Positions 1-11,412 of a stretch of 62,000 bases of DNA are shown here, piece by piece. A program made the translations under genes and the position numbers. A model generated the notes under the pieces. The model was not told the origin of the DNA and did not search any database. It saw nothing but the letters and a program-made list of their open reading frames with translations. Source of the DNA: Adiantum capillus-veneris (lineage: Eukaryota; Streptophyta; Polypodiopsida; Polypodiales; Pteridaceae); the NCBI GenBank assembly GCA_014529385.2, contig CM043952.1, positions 159,061,557 to 159,123,556 of the forward strand. The letters run 5' to 3'. Within the stretch, counting starts at the first letter, position 1. Every line of letters begins with the position of its first letter.

Positions 1-189
1 ATTCTCTGTTGATTGTTGTAATTAATCTTGGGAATATAAAGCTAATTAATTATCCTATCATATTATGGTTGAAATTATCCAAATTAACCATAAATTAATG
101 GGAAATATATTAATTAAGTTTAGATTAAGTTGAGATAATTATCAAAGATGCATTAGACATTCATTAAGGCATGACAATTATCTTATTAA

Positions 190-1430
190 TTTTTGAGTAA
201 TTCTCATAATTAATTAGGCGGAATTACACTGTTTTTTTTAAGAAAATTAAAGGGAAAAATAATCAAATTGATTCAAAATGTTTTAAGTGATTTATTAGAG
301 GTTAATTATATGTTAGGAAACTCGTGATAATTATTTCAAGCTCAGATAATTAATTTACCTAATTACTTTAGTAGAAACACTCTGTTTTTAGGATAAATTA
401 AAAGGGGGAAATTAGTAAATTGATTCAAATTGCTTTGAGTTAGTTATCAAAAGTTAATTATATGTTAGAAAACCCATGATAATTATTTCAAGCTCAGATA
501 ATTAATTTACCTAATTACTTTAGTATAAATTCTCTATTTTTAGGACAAATTAAAAAGGGAAAATAAGTAAATTGATTCACATTGCTTTGAAATATTTACC
601 AAAGGTTAATTACATGTTAAAGAGCTTGTGATAATTATGTCAAGCTCATATAATTAATTTACCTAATTAGTTTAGTAGAAATAGTCTGTTTTTAGGACAA
701 ATTAAAAGGGAGAAATTAGTAAATTAATTCAAATTTCTTTGAGTTATTTATCAGAAATTAATTATATGTTAGGAAACGCGTGATAATCATGTCAAGCTTA
801 GATAATTAATTTACCTAATTACTTTAGCAAAAATGCTCTGTTTTTAGGACAAATTAAAAGGGAGAAATTAGTAAACTGATTGAAATTGCTTTGAGTTATT
901 TATAAGAGGTTAATTATATGATATCAAACGCGTGATAATTATGTTAAACTCAGATAATTAATTCACTTAATTACTTTAGCAAAAATACTCTATTTTTAGG
1001 ATAAATTAAAAGGGAGAAATTAACAAAATTAATTCAAATTGCTTTGAGTTATTTATTAGAGGTTAATTACATATTCTGGAGCCCGTGATAATTATTTCAA
1101 GCTCATATAATTAATTTACTTAATTACTTTAGCAGACTTACTCTATTTTAGGGACAAATTAAAAAGGGGAAATTAGTAAATTGCTTCACAATGCTTTGAG
1201 TTATTTATCAAAGGTTAACTATATGTTAGGAAACCTGTGATAATTATTTCAAGCTCAGATAATTAATTTATCTAACTACTTTAGAAAAATTACTCTGTCT
1301 TTAGGACAAATTAAAAGGGGAAAATTAGCAAATTGATTCAAAATGTTTTGAGTTATTTATCAGAGGTTAATCACACTTTAGGAAACCCTTGATAATTATT
1401 TTACCCTCAGATAGTTAGTTTACCTAATTA
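190..1430 (+). repeat. 151-bp tandem repeat array in the ChrV 5' LTR
   Basis: About eight imperfect units recur every 151-152 bases; the word CAAGCTCAGATAATTAATTT or a variant begins near 338, 489, 641, 793, 943 and onward. Each unit also carries GACAAATTAAAAGGG. The array fills the first half of the LTR, where U3 regulatory sequence normally lies. It could be enhancer-like or simply a slippage product. Confidence 0.85.
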
Positions 1431-2098
1431 TCTCAGTAAAACTATATTATTTCTAGGGAAAAATAGTAAATTAATCCAAAATCCTTTGATATAATTATCA
1501 GAGGTAGAACACACCTTGAGGAATCCATGATAAATACCCCAATCTCAAATAAATAGTTTAAATACTTATCTTCATTAAAAGTAACTGATTTTGTGTATAA
1601 AATAGAGAAAGGAAATTAGTAAATGAATTTATCTAATTACCAAATAAATACCGGTTCAAAATCACTATTGAAGGTTAGGAAAATTACCGCAGCATCAATG
1701 GTTAGTATAACAAATTACTATCAGAAAAATTTTGCCTAAATTAGACCATAAGTATAGGAGGGAAAGGTTATAAATCAAATTTATGAAAATTCATAAAGAT
1801 AGAACATATTCAAATACAATTTACGGTGAGTAATCCATTAGCCGATAGAATTTATAATTTACTAAGGCTAAAATGGAATATAAACTAAGGATAAACCTAG
1901 TTAAAGGGCTGCCCAAATTAAAAGGTATTTATGAGAAATTACTTATAGCATAAAGAAGTTACAGGAGGAATATCTCATCAAATTAACTATCGAGGATACC
2001 TACTTACTCCAAAAATCCTTATTTTTTGGTAAAAAAGGAAAAAGAAGATTATTCAATTAAACTTCTAATCAATTAAGTCTTTTTATAAGGCTACCGAC

Positions 2099-2308
2099 AT
2101 GGCTCCAAAGAGAACCAGGGGAAATCCTCTTACCGAGGAAGAGGATGTTAGCAACAAAAGAAACAAGACCACTAATGACTATGAGGCTCGGCCTAGCCAT
2201 AGGCCGACGGAGGAAGGTTTGCACGCTCCAGCCCAGCTGAACATGGACGATCACTCCCAGGTGGATTTCTATTTTGTCCATTTAAAATCTTTTAAAGTTC
2301 AATTTTAA
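2099..2308 (+). CDS. Short ORF inside the ChrV 5' LTR, 69 residues
   Basis: The ORF begins MAPKRTRG and is rich in charged residues (Lys, Arg, Glu, Asp), with no recognised domain. The same ORF stands in the 3' LTR with at least seven amino-acid changes, so no protein-level constraint is visible since insertion. A TATA-like TTTTATAAG lies only about a dozen bases before the ATG, too close to be its own promoter. The text CCCAG followed by GTGGAT near 2255 resembles a splice donor, so an upstream coding exon spliced to gag is conceivable. A chance ORF is equally possible. Confidence 0.25.
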   Translation: MAPKRTRGNPLTEEEDVSNKRNKTTNDYEARPSHRPTEEGLHAPAQLNMDDHSQVDFYFVHLKSFKVQF

Positions 2309-3354
2309 GTTAGCTTGCATATGTAAGGTTAGGAAGGATCAACTGGCTAAAAACGGAAGGTAACTTCCAACGTGCATTTGTGTATAATGTAGGAAAGAAT
2401 TGTTTGGGTTAAAACTCGTTGAAATAGGAAAGATATGATTGATCATCCTTAAGACAGCTTGTCTCAAGACACCTCCGACTCCTTAGTATAAACTGATGAT
2501 AATGATTGGCTTTCTAGCCACGGATAAGTAGGTTACCCCCCATGAACGTTGAGTTTCTACACCGTGTCATGTCTTGATGTTTCTACATAACTTAGGATAC
2601 CGTTTTTTTAATCCTAGGGGAGCCTCTTGGTTGCATGGCCAACTGGTTTGGTGTATGGGCACCCGGAACCTTGGGTGGGGGTTTATCCACTTCGGATTGT
2701 GAATAAGGAATGGGTGCCGTTCTTCACCCTTAGGTGGTCTTGAGACAAGAAGAGTACTAGTCATGGTTATTATGGACAATGTTTTGATTGACAATACCCT
2801 GTCTTAAGTTAAAGATGTCTGTTTGCTAAAAGAATGTTTTCAATACTATTTTCAAGGGCTGTGTTAATAAAATCCTCTTATGAACGTTAAAAGGGAATCA
2901 TTGTTTTAATTGTGATAAGAACGTGGTAGTAATTAAATAACAAAAGGAATCATGTGTGAGTGCGGGGTGGTAAGTGGGGATTGACTAAGGTTGTCAATCA
3001 TGGATGGGTGGACCTGATTAGTCAGGTAACTATCCATCCCTACGCACTAAAACGTTTAGAAAACTTCTTCACTTGGAAGAGGAGTCCACCAGCAAAAGCG
3101 TTGGTTGAGGATACCTTAGCCCAATTGTGGCAATTTTAGGGCCGAAATAGTTTTTTGGACTTTTAATACGTTGTCCTATTTTCGCTGCGAGACAGGACTA
3201 GGTCTTCTTCTAAGGCTATAGACCCAAGCCATTGTCAATGGTAAAGGTCTATTCCTTGGATTTTTCTTGTTTAGAGACTGATTTTTATCAGACCTAGAGA
3301 CCTTTCAAGGATCCCATCCCGATCTTGGTATTGGCGGGTTGGGGACCTTACAAG

Positions 3355-3366
3355 TGGTATCAAAGC
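3355..3366 (+). promoter_or_regulatory. ChrV primer-binding site (initiator Met tRNA-like)
   Basis: TGGTATCAAAGC starts two bases after the 5' LTR end. It differs by one base from TGGTATCAGAGC, the common plant retrotransposon primer site for initiator methionine tRNA. Its position fixes the LTR end at 3352. Confidence 0.85.
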
Positions 3367-4168
3367 GTGTGTTAATTAAAGTCTTGGACCTAGAGAAAAG
3401 TTTAAGGTATTAGGTTGAAATAAGTGATCCCTGACAAATTCAAATTAAAGACATATTTAATTGAAAAGAGGGAGAGAAATAAAGAGAGAGAACTATCACC
3501 ATCTTTGCAGGAAGATTTCTATCAGGCCTACTGCAAATCCTTGGATTTTAACACTAGGTTTATGAGAGCTTGCCTATCCCGGCACTATTCAATGCGAAAA
3601 AGCGTGATGAAATGGCTAGATAAGAGATTTTCTCCTTCTACGTGGAGGATCAGCTGGTAAGGATCTGGTGGAATTTTCTTCATTAATGCGTGAGAGTTAG
3701 AAGATTTAGAACTAAGTATGAAGAGACTCAAATGGGCCAAAGATCTTCAAGTGATTGAAGTATACTTTTCCGTTGGGACGGATAATTCAGACGACACCCT
3801 TGTAATAGATGATATCCAAGTATCACAAAATCAGTGGGTGTTTGATCAGGTGTCTAAAGTAATCTACCCAGGTAGAATTAGGCCCATAGGTGTAGGCCCT
3901 AGTTTTAATGGACCAAAAGATGCTGTATATTTTGATCCTATATCTGATCCACCCAAAGTCCGCAAGATTCTAGTATAAAATTGTCATCACCCTTGTACAT
4001 ACTAGGACCTTCATGGATGGTATTAACTCTTGTACATATTATGGTTCTCACGGGTATGCTATAATCAGTTTTGTTTATGGCTTGGTGATTGTCTTCATCC
4101 TGTGTGCAAAAGTTTTGAGTATGAGATATGTTAAAAGCATAAGTAAGAGAGACTTCATCTGGTACTAA
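3367..4168 (+). other. ChrV leader with two short ORFs of unknown meaning
   Basis: This stretch separates the primer site from gag. It contains ORFs at 3424-3660 (78 residues, basic) and 3718-3978 (86 residues, including QNQWVFDQVSKVIYPGR). I recognise neither. The second has a protein-like composition and might be a decayed gag N-terminus or captured sequence. No stronger feature is visible. Confidence 0.3.
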
Positions 4169-5058
4169 ATTCCATTAGTTCAATCTCAGGGAAATACTCG
4201 TCTAAATAGCCTTTACACTGTTAGTCAAGAGAAAAAATTACTACTAAAGCAAGTTCAACTCCCTAATTTCAAAGGAGAAGAACCCAATTCAAAGCGAGAT
4301 GATAAGGCGCGGTTAGTTGCTATGGATGACTATTTCAAAGCTGCAAAAACTTCTCTAGAAAACCAAACAATGTTGGGTATGTTCCGTCTCAGTGGAGATG
4401 CCAAACTTTGGTGGAAGCAACACTGCAGAGATAATCCCACGAATAGTCCATCTTGGGAGAAAATGAAGCAGGCAATCAAAGAACGTTATCTCCCTCTCGC
4501 ACATCAGGCTATCAAGATGAACGAGTTCTTTGGTCTACGCCAGCTAGGAATTTCATTAGAGGAGTACTACACCAAGTTTGTGTCTTCACGGCGCTATGAT
4601 CCCCAGATGACCATGGAGCAACAAATTGCCCGTTTCTGTCAAGGCCTCAACAAACCCCTGAGTACACATCTTGAAGCCATGAGGCCTACATCAATAAAAG
4701 ATGCCCTTCTCAGAGCTAAGCCTCTTGCAGCCGAAGGAACCAACTCCATAAGGAACTATAATGGATTTAATAACTTTAGGGGAAGAGCCAGGGGAATTTT
4801 CAACCAAGGATACCAACAATGTGGACTAGCTGCAGTAGTAAACCTGGAGCAGACCTTCCCAAACGTTAGGTGCATGGATGCAATCAAATGGGGAACTATA
4901 GAAATAATTGTCTTGAAGAGAAAAACCCTCAAACTACTACTAGAGCCATTCCTCAAAATCAAGGAGATAATGTAAGAGGAGGTAGAAATGGAGGACGAGG
5001 TAGAGGAAGAGCAAGAGGAGCCAGATCTTATGCAATCATAGGAGAACCAACTTTATGA
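4169..5058 (+). pseudogene. gag: ChrV gag remnant (capsid plus degenerate zinc knuckle)
   Basis: An open frame runs from about 4169 through an ATG at 4322 to 4975. It carries the retrotransposon Gag signature: LPNFKGEEP upstream, then MFRLSGDAKLWWKQ, then FFGLRQLGISLEEYYTKF. A frame change near 4860 leads to a nucleocapsid-like tail (4870-5058) with HGCNQMGNYRNNC and an Arg/Gly-rich stretch. In that knuckle the first Cys has become Met and the His has become Asn, so zinc binding is probably lost. Gag would package element RNA in cytoplasmic particles; this copy looks dead. Confidence 0.75.
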
Positions 5059-5806
5059 ATAAGAAAGATAAAAGAGCCACTCGCTTGGCCATATTTAGCA
5101 ATCTTAGATCTTTGTAAACCACTATAAATCAATAATGTAAAAACTTGAGTTATTTATATATTGTAATGGTATACATGTTTTTCTTCTTCAAAATTACTTA
5201 ATGAATCTAAAGTTAAGTTAGTATTCAATCAACAAATCAAGGGTTGATCTAGCAAATGAGACAGAGGTTTCCGATGGTATGAAAAGAATTTGAATTTTGA
5301 GAATGAGATAGTTATCAAGAAACCAACTCACATTGTTTGTGCACATGATAGCCTTCCTTGGAAATGACCTAGATATGAAAGTATTAAGGTACGAAACTAA
5401 TAGGAAGCCGAAAAGAACTCTTGGTATGATACTTCTTAAAACCCTTTACATATTGTTGGTCAACCAGGTTAGAGCACAGAGGGGTACCTCTGGTGCAATG
5501 GTGGAAGCTTGTGCCAAACTCAGATTGCTCAAAATGGCAAGAACACGCCGAGCGCGTTCAAATTGGCAAAGCTGAAATACATGATACTTGTTGAACGTTG
5601 ATTGCTCTGAATGGTCAGTTAGACCGAGTGTGTTCATGTTGACAAGGTGGATATATGGATCTTTTATGGAATTGATTTAACCTGGTTTTTGAGATGGTTT
5701 GTAAAGGTTTTTAAGATGGGCTCAACACTAAGAGTTTCTTGAGGAAAAATTGGCTAGCAAGTAACTCCAACCATAAACTAGAAAGAACTCTTAGAGTAAT
5801 CAGTAA
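5059..5806 (+). other. ChrV interior, collapsed pol region
   Basis: Protease, RT, RNase H and integrase core should stand between gag and the chromodomain, needing about 3 kb. Only about 750 bases remain. Short ORFs such as 5333-5575 show no polymerase or integrase motif that I can recognise. This is best explained as a large internal deletion with degenerate filler. Confidence 0.6.
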
Positions 5807-5929
5807 CATTTGGTAAAGTGGAAAGGTTATCCCTTCGAAGATGCCACTTGGGAGGATGAATTTCTCTTCTCAAAAATTTTCCCAAATTCGGTTGAGATGA
5901 GGACATCTCAAATTCTTAAGTTGGGGTGA
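5807..5929 (+). pseudogene. pol: Chromodomain relic, C-terminal end of chromovirus integrase
   Basis: Reading in frame from 5807 gives HLVKWKGYPFEDATWEDEF and then a tail ending RTSQILKLG before a stop. The VKWKGYP...ATWE pattern is the chromodomain signature at the end of chromovirus integrase, which is thought to guide integration to modified histones. Just upstream, RTLRVISN is readable in another frame, so a one-base shift breaks the domain. The TGA stop coincides with the first bases of the 3' LTR, so coding, polypurine tract and LTR are packed without a gap. Confidence 0.75.
5918..5926 (+). promoter_or_regulatory. ChrV polypurine tract
   Basis: AAGTTGGGG immediately precedes the LTR start TGATTGTAAGG. 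Its place fits the plus-strand primer. It is short and interrupted by TT, and it also codes for the last residues of the chromodomain tail. Confidence 0.65.
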
Positions 5930-6129
5930 TTGTAAGGTTTTCAGTTTCTGAAACCTTAAAGATTGTATAAAGCTTAATTCAACTGATATGATTAATGAAA
6001 AAGAAATGTAGAATTGTCCGACAGCGGCAAATATTGGTATTTTTGAAATCTTAAGCACAGCAAACCCCGGGCTGATAATTATCTGAGCTACATTAAACAG
6101 TCATTAAGCCAGAAAAATTATATTATAAT

Positions 6130-7330
6130 TTTTTGAGTAATTTTCATAATTAATTAGGTAAAATTACACTATTTTTTTGAGAAAATTAAAGGGAAAAATA
6201 ATAAAATTGATTCAAAATTTTTTAAGTGATTTATCAGAGGTTTATTATATGTTAGGGAACCCTGATAATTATTTCAAGCTCAGATAATTAATTTACCTAA
6301 TTACTTTAGCAGAAACACTCTATTTTTAGGACAAATTAAAAGGGAAAAATTAGTAAATTGATTCAAATTGGTTTGAGTTATTTATCAGAGGTAAAAAATA
6401 TGTTAAAAAACCCGTGATAATTATTTCAAGCTCATATAATTAATTTACCTAATTACTTTAGAAGAAATACTCTATTTTTAGGACAAATTAAAAGGGGAAA
6501 ATTAGTAAATTGATTCACATTACTTTGAATTATTTATCAGAGATTAATTACATGTTATAGAGCTTATGATAATTATGTCAAGCTCATATAATTAATTTAC
6601 CTAATTAGTTTAGTAGAAATAGTCTATTTTTAAGACAAATTAAAAGGGAGATATTGGTAAATTAATTCAAATTGCTTTAAGTTATTTATCAGAGGTTAAT
6701 TATATATTAGGACACACGTGATAATTATTTCAAGCTCATATAATTAATTTACCTAATTACTTTAGTAGAAATACTCTGTTTTTAGGACAAATTAAAAGGG
6801 AGAAATTAGTAAACTGATTGAAATTGCTTGGAGTTATTTATAAGAGGTTAATTATATGTTAATTATATTAAATAATTATTTTACTTAACTACTTTAGCAG
6901 AAATACTCTATTTTTAGGACAAATTAAAAGGGAGAAATTAATAAATTAATTCAAATTGGTTTGAATTATTTATTAGAGGTTAATTACATATTAGGGAGCC
7001 TCTGATAATTATTTCAAGCTCAGATAATTAATTTACTTAATTACTTTAGCAGACTTACTCTATTTTAGGGACAAATTAAAAGAGGGAAATTAGTAAATTG
7101 ATTCACAATGCTTTGAGTTATTTATCAAAGGTTAACTATATGTTAGGAAACCTGTGATAATTATGTCAAGCTCGGATAATTATTTATCTAACTACTTTAG
7201 AAAAATTACTCTGTCTTTAGGACAAATTAAAAGGGGAAAATTAGCAAATTGATTCAAAATGCTTTGAGTTATTTATCAGAGGTTAATCACACCTTAGGAA
7301 ACCCTTGATAATTATGTTACCCTCATATAA
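6130..7330 (+). repeat. 151-bp tandem repeat array in the ChrV 3' LTR
   Basis: The same unit as in the 5' LTR, with CAAGCTCAGATAATTAATTT-type words repeated. One unit near 6860-6900 is shortened relative to its partner, so array copies have changed independently since insertion. Confidence 0.8.
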
Positions 7331-8028
7331 TTAGTTTACCTAATTATCTCAGTAAAAATATATTATTTCTATGGGAAAATAAAAGGGAAAAATAGTAAAT
7401 TAATCCAAAATCTTTTGATATAATTATCAGAGGTAGAACACACCTTGAGGAATCCATGATAAATACACCAACCTCAAATAAATAGTTTAAATACTTATCT
7501 TCATTAAAAGTAATCGATTTTGCGTATAAAATAGAGAAAGAAAATTAGTAAATGAATTTATCTAATTACCAAATAAATACCGGTTCAAAATCACTATTGA
7601 AGGTTGGGAAAATTACCTCAGCATCAATGGTTAGTATAACAAATTACTATCAGAAAAATTTTGCCTAAATTAGACCATAAGTATAGGAGGGAAAGGTTAT
7701 AAATCAAATTTATGAAAATTCGCAAAGATAGAACATATTCAAATACAATTTAGGGTGAGTAATCCATTAGCCGATAGAATTTTATAACTTACTAAGGCTA
7801 AAATGGAATATAGACTAAGGATAAACCTAGTTAAAGGGCTACCCAAATTAAAAGGTATTTATGGGAAATTACTTATAGCATAAAGAAGTTACAGGAGGAA
7901 TATCTCATCAAATTAACTATCAAGGATACCTACTTACTCCAAAAATCCTTATTTTTTGGTAAAAAAGGAAAAAGAAGATTATTCAATTAAACTTCTAATC
8001 GATTAAGTCTTTTTATAAGACTGACGAC

Positions 8029-8232
8029 ATGGCTCCAAAGAGAACCAGGGGAAATCCTCTTATCGAGGAAGAGGATGTTAGCAACAAAAGAAACAAGGCC
8101 ACTAATGACTATGAGGCTCGGCCTAGCCATAGGCCGATGGAGGAAGGTTTGCAGGCTCCAGACCAGCTGCACATGGACGATCAGTCCCAGGTGGATTTCT
8201 ATTTTGTTCATTTAAAATCTTTTAAAGTTTAA
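8029..8232 (+). CDS. Short ORF inside the ChrV 3' LTR, 67 residues
   Basis: Second copy of the MAPKRTRG ORF at the equivalent LTR position, ending slightly earlier. At least seven residues differ from the 5' copy, for instance Thr to Ile and His to Gln. The CCCAG-GTGGAT donor-like site is kept. Function is unknown and coding status doubtful. Confidence 0.2.
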   Translation: MAPKRTRGNPLIEEEDVSNKRNKATNDYEARPSHRPMEEGLQAPDQLHMDDQSQVDFYFVHLKSFKV

Positions 8233-9343
8233 TTTTAAGTTAGCTTGCATATGTAAGGTTAGGAAGGATAAACTGGCTAAAAATGGAAGGTAACTTCCAA
8301 CGTGCATTTGTGTATAATGTAGGAAAGATTTGTTTGGGTTAAAACTCGTTGAAATAGGAAAGATATGATTGATCATCCTTAAGACATCTTGTCTCAAGAC
8401 ACTTCCAACTCCTTAGTATAAATTGATGATAATGATTGGCTTTCTAGCCACGGATAAGTCGGTTACCCTCCATGAACATTGAGTTTCTACACCGTGTCAT
8501 GTCTTGATGTTTCTACATAAATTAGGATACCGTTTTTTTAATTCTAGGAGAGTCGCCTGGTTGTATGGGCACCCGGAACCTTGGGTGGGGGTTTATCCAC
8601 TCCAGATTGTGAATAAGGAATGGGTGCCGTTCTTCACCCTTAGGTGGTCATGAGACAAGAAGAGTACTGGTCATCGTTATTATGGACAATGTTTTGATTG
8701 ACAATACCCTGTCTTAAGTTTAAAGATGTCTGTTTACTAAAAGAATGTTTTCAATACTGTTTTCAAGGGCTGTTTTAATAAAATCCTCTTATGAACGTTA
8801 AAAGGGAATCATTGTTTTAATTGTGATAAGAACGTGGTAGTAATTAAATAACAAAAGGAATCATGTGTGAGTGCGGGGTGGTAAGTGGGGATTGACTAAG
8901 GTTGTCAATCATGGACGGGTGGACCTGATTAGTCAGGTAACTATCCATCCCTGCGCACTAAAACGTTTAGAAAACTTCTTCACTTGGAAGAGGAGTCCAC
9001 CGACGGTTGTGTCCTCACATCTGTTAGGGGGAAAAAAGCGTTGGTTGAGGATACCTTAGCCCAATTGTGGTAGTTATAGGGCCGAAATAGTTTTTTGTAC
9101 TTTTAATACGTTGTCCCGTTTCTGCTGCAAGACAGGACTAGGTCTTCTTCTAAGGCTATAGACCCAAGCCATTGTCAATGGTAAAGGTCTATTCCTTGGA
9201 TTTTTCTTGTTTAGAGACTCTGATTTTTATCATACCTAGAGACCTGTCAAGGATCCCATCCCGATCTTGGTATTGGCGGGTTGGGGACCTTACAATAGAG
9301 CACAAACCAAGCTGAATAACTAAAAAAATGCAAATAGATTTGA

Positions 9344-9574
9344 TAAATCCAATGATTCCTCCAAAACCCCCAAGAAAGAAAGATGCAAAAGTTATGAACT
9401 CAAGAGACAAAAACAACAATTAAATCCTACAATTCCTCCAAAACCCCCAAGAAAGACAGATGCAAAAGTTACGAACTCAAGAGATAAAAACATTAATTAA
9501 ATCCTACAATTCCTCCAAAACCCCCAAGAAAGAAAGATACAAAAGTTACGAACTCAAGAGACAAAAACAACAAA
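9344..9574 (+). repeat. 77-bp tandem triplication in GypA gag
   Basis: Three near-identical units begin TAAATCC at 9344, 9421 and 9498. Each holds CAATTCCTCCAAAACCCCC or a close variant. The 77-bp period is not a multiple of three, so each unit changes the reading frame. This is a duplication within decaying coding DNA. Confidence 0.9.
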
Positions 9575-9810
9575 AAGAGATTGAAGGGAAGATACAAAAG
9601 GAAATAGAAGAAAACATGCACACTATTTCAATAGATTTCAAGGAATCCGAACCAAAATTGGCTAAATCCATTTTGGTTGATAAAATTTACAAACCAATCA
9701 ATGCAGTGCTGCAAGTTTTCCAAGTTGGGTTAAAAGCCGGGCAAACGTTTGAAAACCAATGGAAAAACTATCCAATGCTTGAAATGGAAGCAGCTAAATT
9801 AGAAGCTTAA
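9460..9810 (+). pseudogene. gag: GypA gag C-terminal fragment
   Basis: The 116-residue frame is Lys/Glu-rich (YELKRQKQQKEIEGKIQKEI) and then reads SILVDKIYKPINAVLQVF and MLEMEAAKLEA. GypB has the same order near 37.0-37.5 kb (SILVDN, MEATKLESYQ), and NA1 and NA2 carry SILVDKVNE or similar. It is a coiled-coil-prone linker between nucleocapsid and protease. The first third lies inside the 77-bp triplication and may not be original frame. Confidence 0.65.
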
Positions 9811-11412
9811 AGAAACATGGTGCAAATCATGAAAACCATGATGGAAAAAAACAATCCTCAGTAGGAATTTTAGGAGAACCAACAAAAGTTGAGACCAAAA
9901 CCATGAGAGAAAAAGCTCAAGAAAAGAGAGGGTCAAAAAATTGGGAAAGTGATGGAACGCAACCACCTAAACTGGAAGCTCCCGATAGTGAAGAAGGATA
10001 GAACAGAGTGCCAATAGTTGAAGATGATTGGCCAAAGTATCCTTGGGAACAAGTTAGGGAAGCAAAAGATGGGATCTTGACTCTGAAATCAACACCAATC
10101 GAAGAAGTTCAATTTGACAGATCACCCATAAAACTAGATGAACAATCATTGTACAAAAATTGGGGATTAGAGTAGTCAGGCTCTACAAAAGTTGAAACCT
10201 TGCGAACACTACCGTCTTACCTAGGCAAGAATGAAGAGAAATAAATTGTCTACAAAACAACAAAACTAGAAAGGTCAAAACAAACTTTGGATGTGGCTAA
10301 TCTACAATCCATATGTCAACAACAACTCAGTGCACAATCACTTTGGGTGAGCTATAGAAGTTGAGACCACATCTATGGGGATACTTACAAACCACCATGG
10401 GAAATATGGAATTAAAAGGAGCATCGCAAATGAACCAGGAAAATTTTCAAAATCAAGAGATACAGACTAGACTTGTCAAGTCGGTACATATGAATAAGTT
10501 CGAGGACTATTGTGAAGGGAATGACGGAAACACGACCCTTCTAAATGATGTAACGACTATGGCTATTTTAGATAGTAGAGAAGGCATTTCCATAGCAACC
10601 AAAACTATCTAGGAAGCTTGGGGAAAGCCAGCAATTAGGCAAACCAAAATGAAATTGCAATTGGCAGATGGATACATAGAGAAACCAATGGTCCTACTAG
10701 AGAATGTGATAGTCACCTCCTGTGGGATTGACTACCATCACACGTTTGCCATTGTAGACTTTGGGAAGAAACTCAATTATGAAATCATCTTGGGAAGATC
10801 GTTCTCTACCTAAAACAAGTAAGGAAAATCACTCGAGTGAACTTGAAGGACCATTATTACAAGGATTTCCTGAAGACACCAATACAAGAATTGGACTCGG
10901 AAACTTGTGCAAATATTGAAATGCCATCATGGGTACATAAAAACACTCCAATTTGGATGTGTGGGGCTTCTCAATCAAGTGGTTTACAAATGGAAGACAA
11001 CGTTTTAGACAGAGATAAAAATGATGTAGATTACATACCAGAACCATTCCCTGAACATTACATTGAACCCTTTGAATGGACTCAGATCCTGGCCACCATG
11101 AAAGTATGTGTTAATGAAGCTACACCTACACACTTTTGTGACGAAGAGGGCTATGAGATAGTCCCAATCCGAATGGTATCTATTGAGATGATCGAGGAGC
11201 AATTGGTCCTCTTTGATCACTATTATGATGCTATGGATGAGCGGGAAGAAGAACCAATTACCATAGAGGGATCGAATTCTAAAAAGGAGCAGTTAAGGGC
11301 CAAGCTTCTACTAAGGGGGGGGGGGGGGGGGGGGGAAGAAAGATTTTTCAAGCTTCCAAACCAAACCAAAGATGCCAACAAAGGTACCGGAAGAAACAAG
11401 ACAATAACTTAA
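9811..11412 (+). pseudogene. GypA retropepsin and downstream spacer, degenerate
   Basis: Frames at 10361-10612 and 10837-11412 carry the protease region. EGNDGNTTL is followed by MAILDSREGISIATK, so the usual DSGAG active site reads DSREG. The flap-to-end region is readable to FAIVDFGKKLNYEIILGRSF near 10750-10805. The spacer then reads IWMCGASQSSGLQ, FEWTQILATMKVCVN and CDEEGYEIVP, a block also found after protease in GypB, NA1 and NA2. Several stops break it. Protease would cut the polyprotein; this copy should be inactive. Confidence 0.75.
11315..11335 (+). repeat. 21-base G homopolymer in GypA
   Basis: An uninterrupted run of 21 G lies in the spacer coding frame, encoding several glycines in a row. 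GypB has only KGGEE at the matching place, so this is a local expansion by slippage. Confidence 0.95.

Larger units (their letters stand above)
1..3352 (+). repeat. ChrV 5' LTR (5' end outside the window)
   Basis: From about position 130 this region aligns base for base with 6075-9294, and both copies end in GGGGACCTTACA. The copies differ by scattered substitutions and indels. For example, about 29 bases present near 9005-9035 are missing near 3095. The first 130 bases have no partner in the 3' copy, which suggests a deletion there. The LTR has an AT-rich first half of tandem repeats, a short ORF near 2.1 kb and a GC-richer end. Its decay indicates an old insertion. Confidence 0.85.
1..9294 (+). 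mobile_element. ChrV: chromovirus-type Ty3/gypsy element with giant LTRs, internally deleted
   Basis: Two long direct repeats (up to 3352, and 5927-9294) flank a 2.6-kb interior. The interior starts with an initiator-Met-like primer site and ends with a short polypurine tract directly before the second LTR. It holds a gag remnant and, at its far end, a chromodomain-like tail in the plus frame, the usual C-terminus of chromovirus integrase. Protease, RT, RNase H and integrase core are missing, so the element cannot move alone. The 5' end lies left of the window, so only one target-site flank (ATAGA at 9295) can be read. It sits inside the older element GypA. The lineage call rests on the chromodomain relic. 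Confidence 0.85.
5927..9294 (+). repeat. ChrV 3' LTR, 3368 bp
   Basis: Starts TGATTGTAAGG after the polypurine tract and ends GGGGACCTTACA, giving TG...CA ends. From about 6075 it matches the 5' LTR. It contains its own run of 151-bp tandem units (about 6130-7330) and the second copy of the LTR ORF (8029-8232). The first 150 bases lack a counterpart in the visible part of the 5' LTR. Confidence 0.85.

Noticed and set aside
190-1430. Centromeric satellite
   Set aside because: The array is limited to about eight units and recurs at the same place in both LTRs of one element, so it belongs to the LTR. A link to a satellite elsewhere cannot be tested here.
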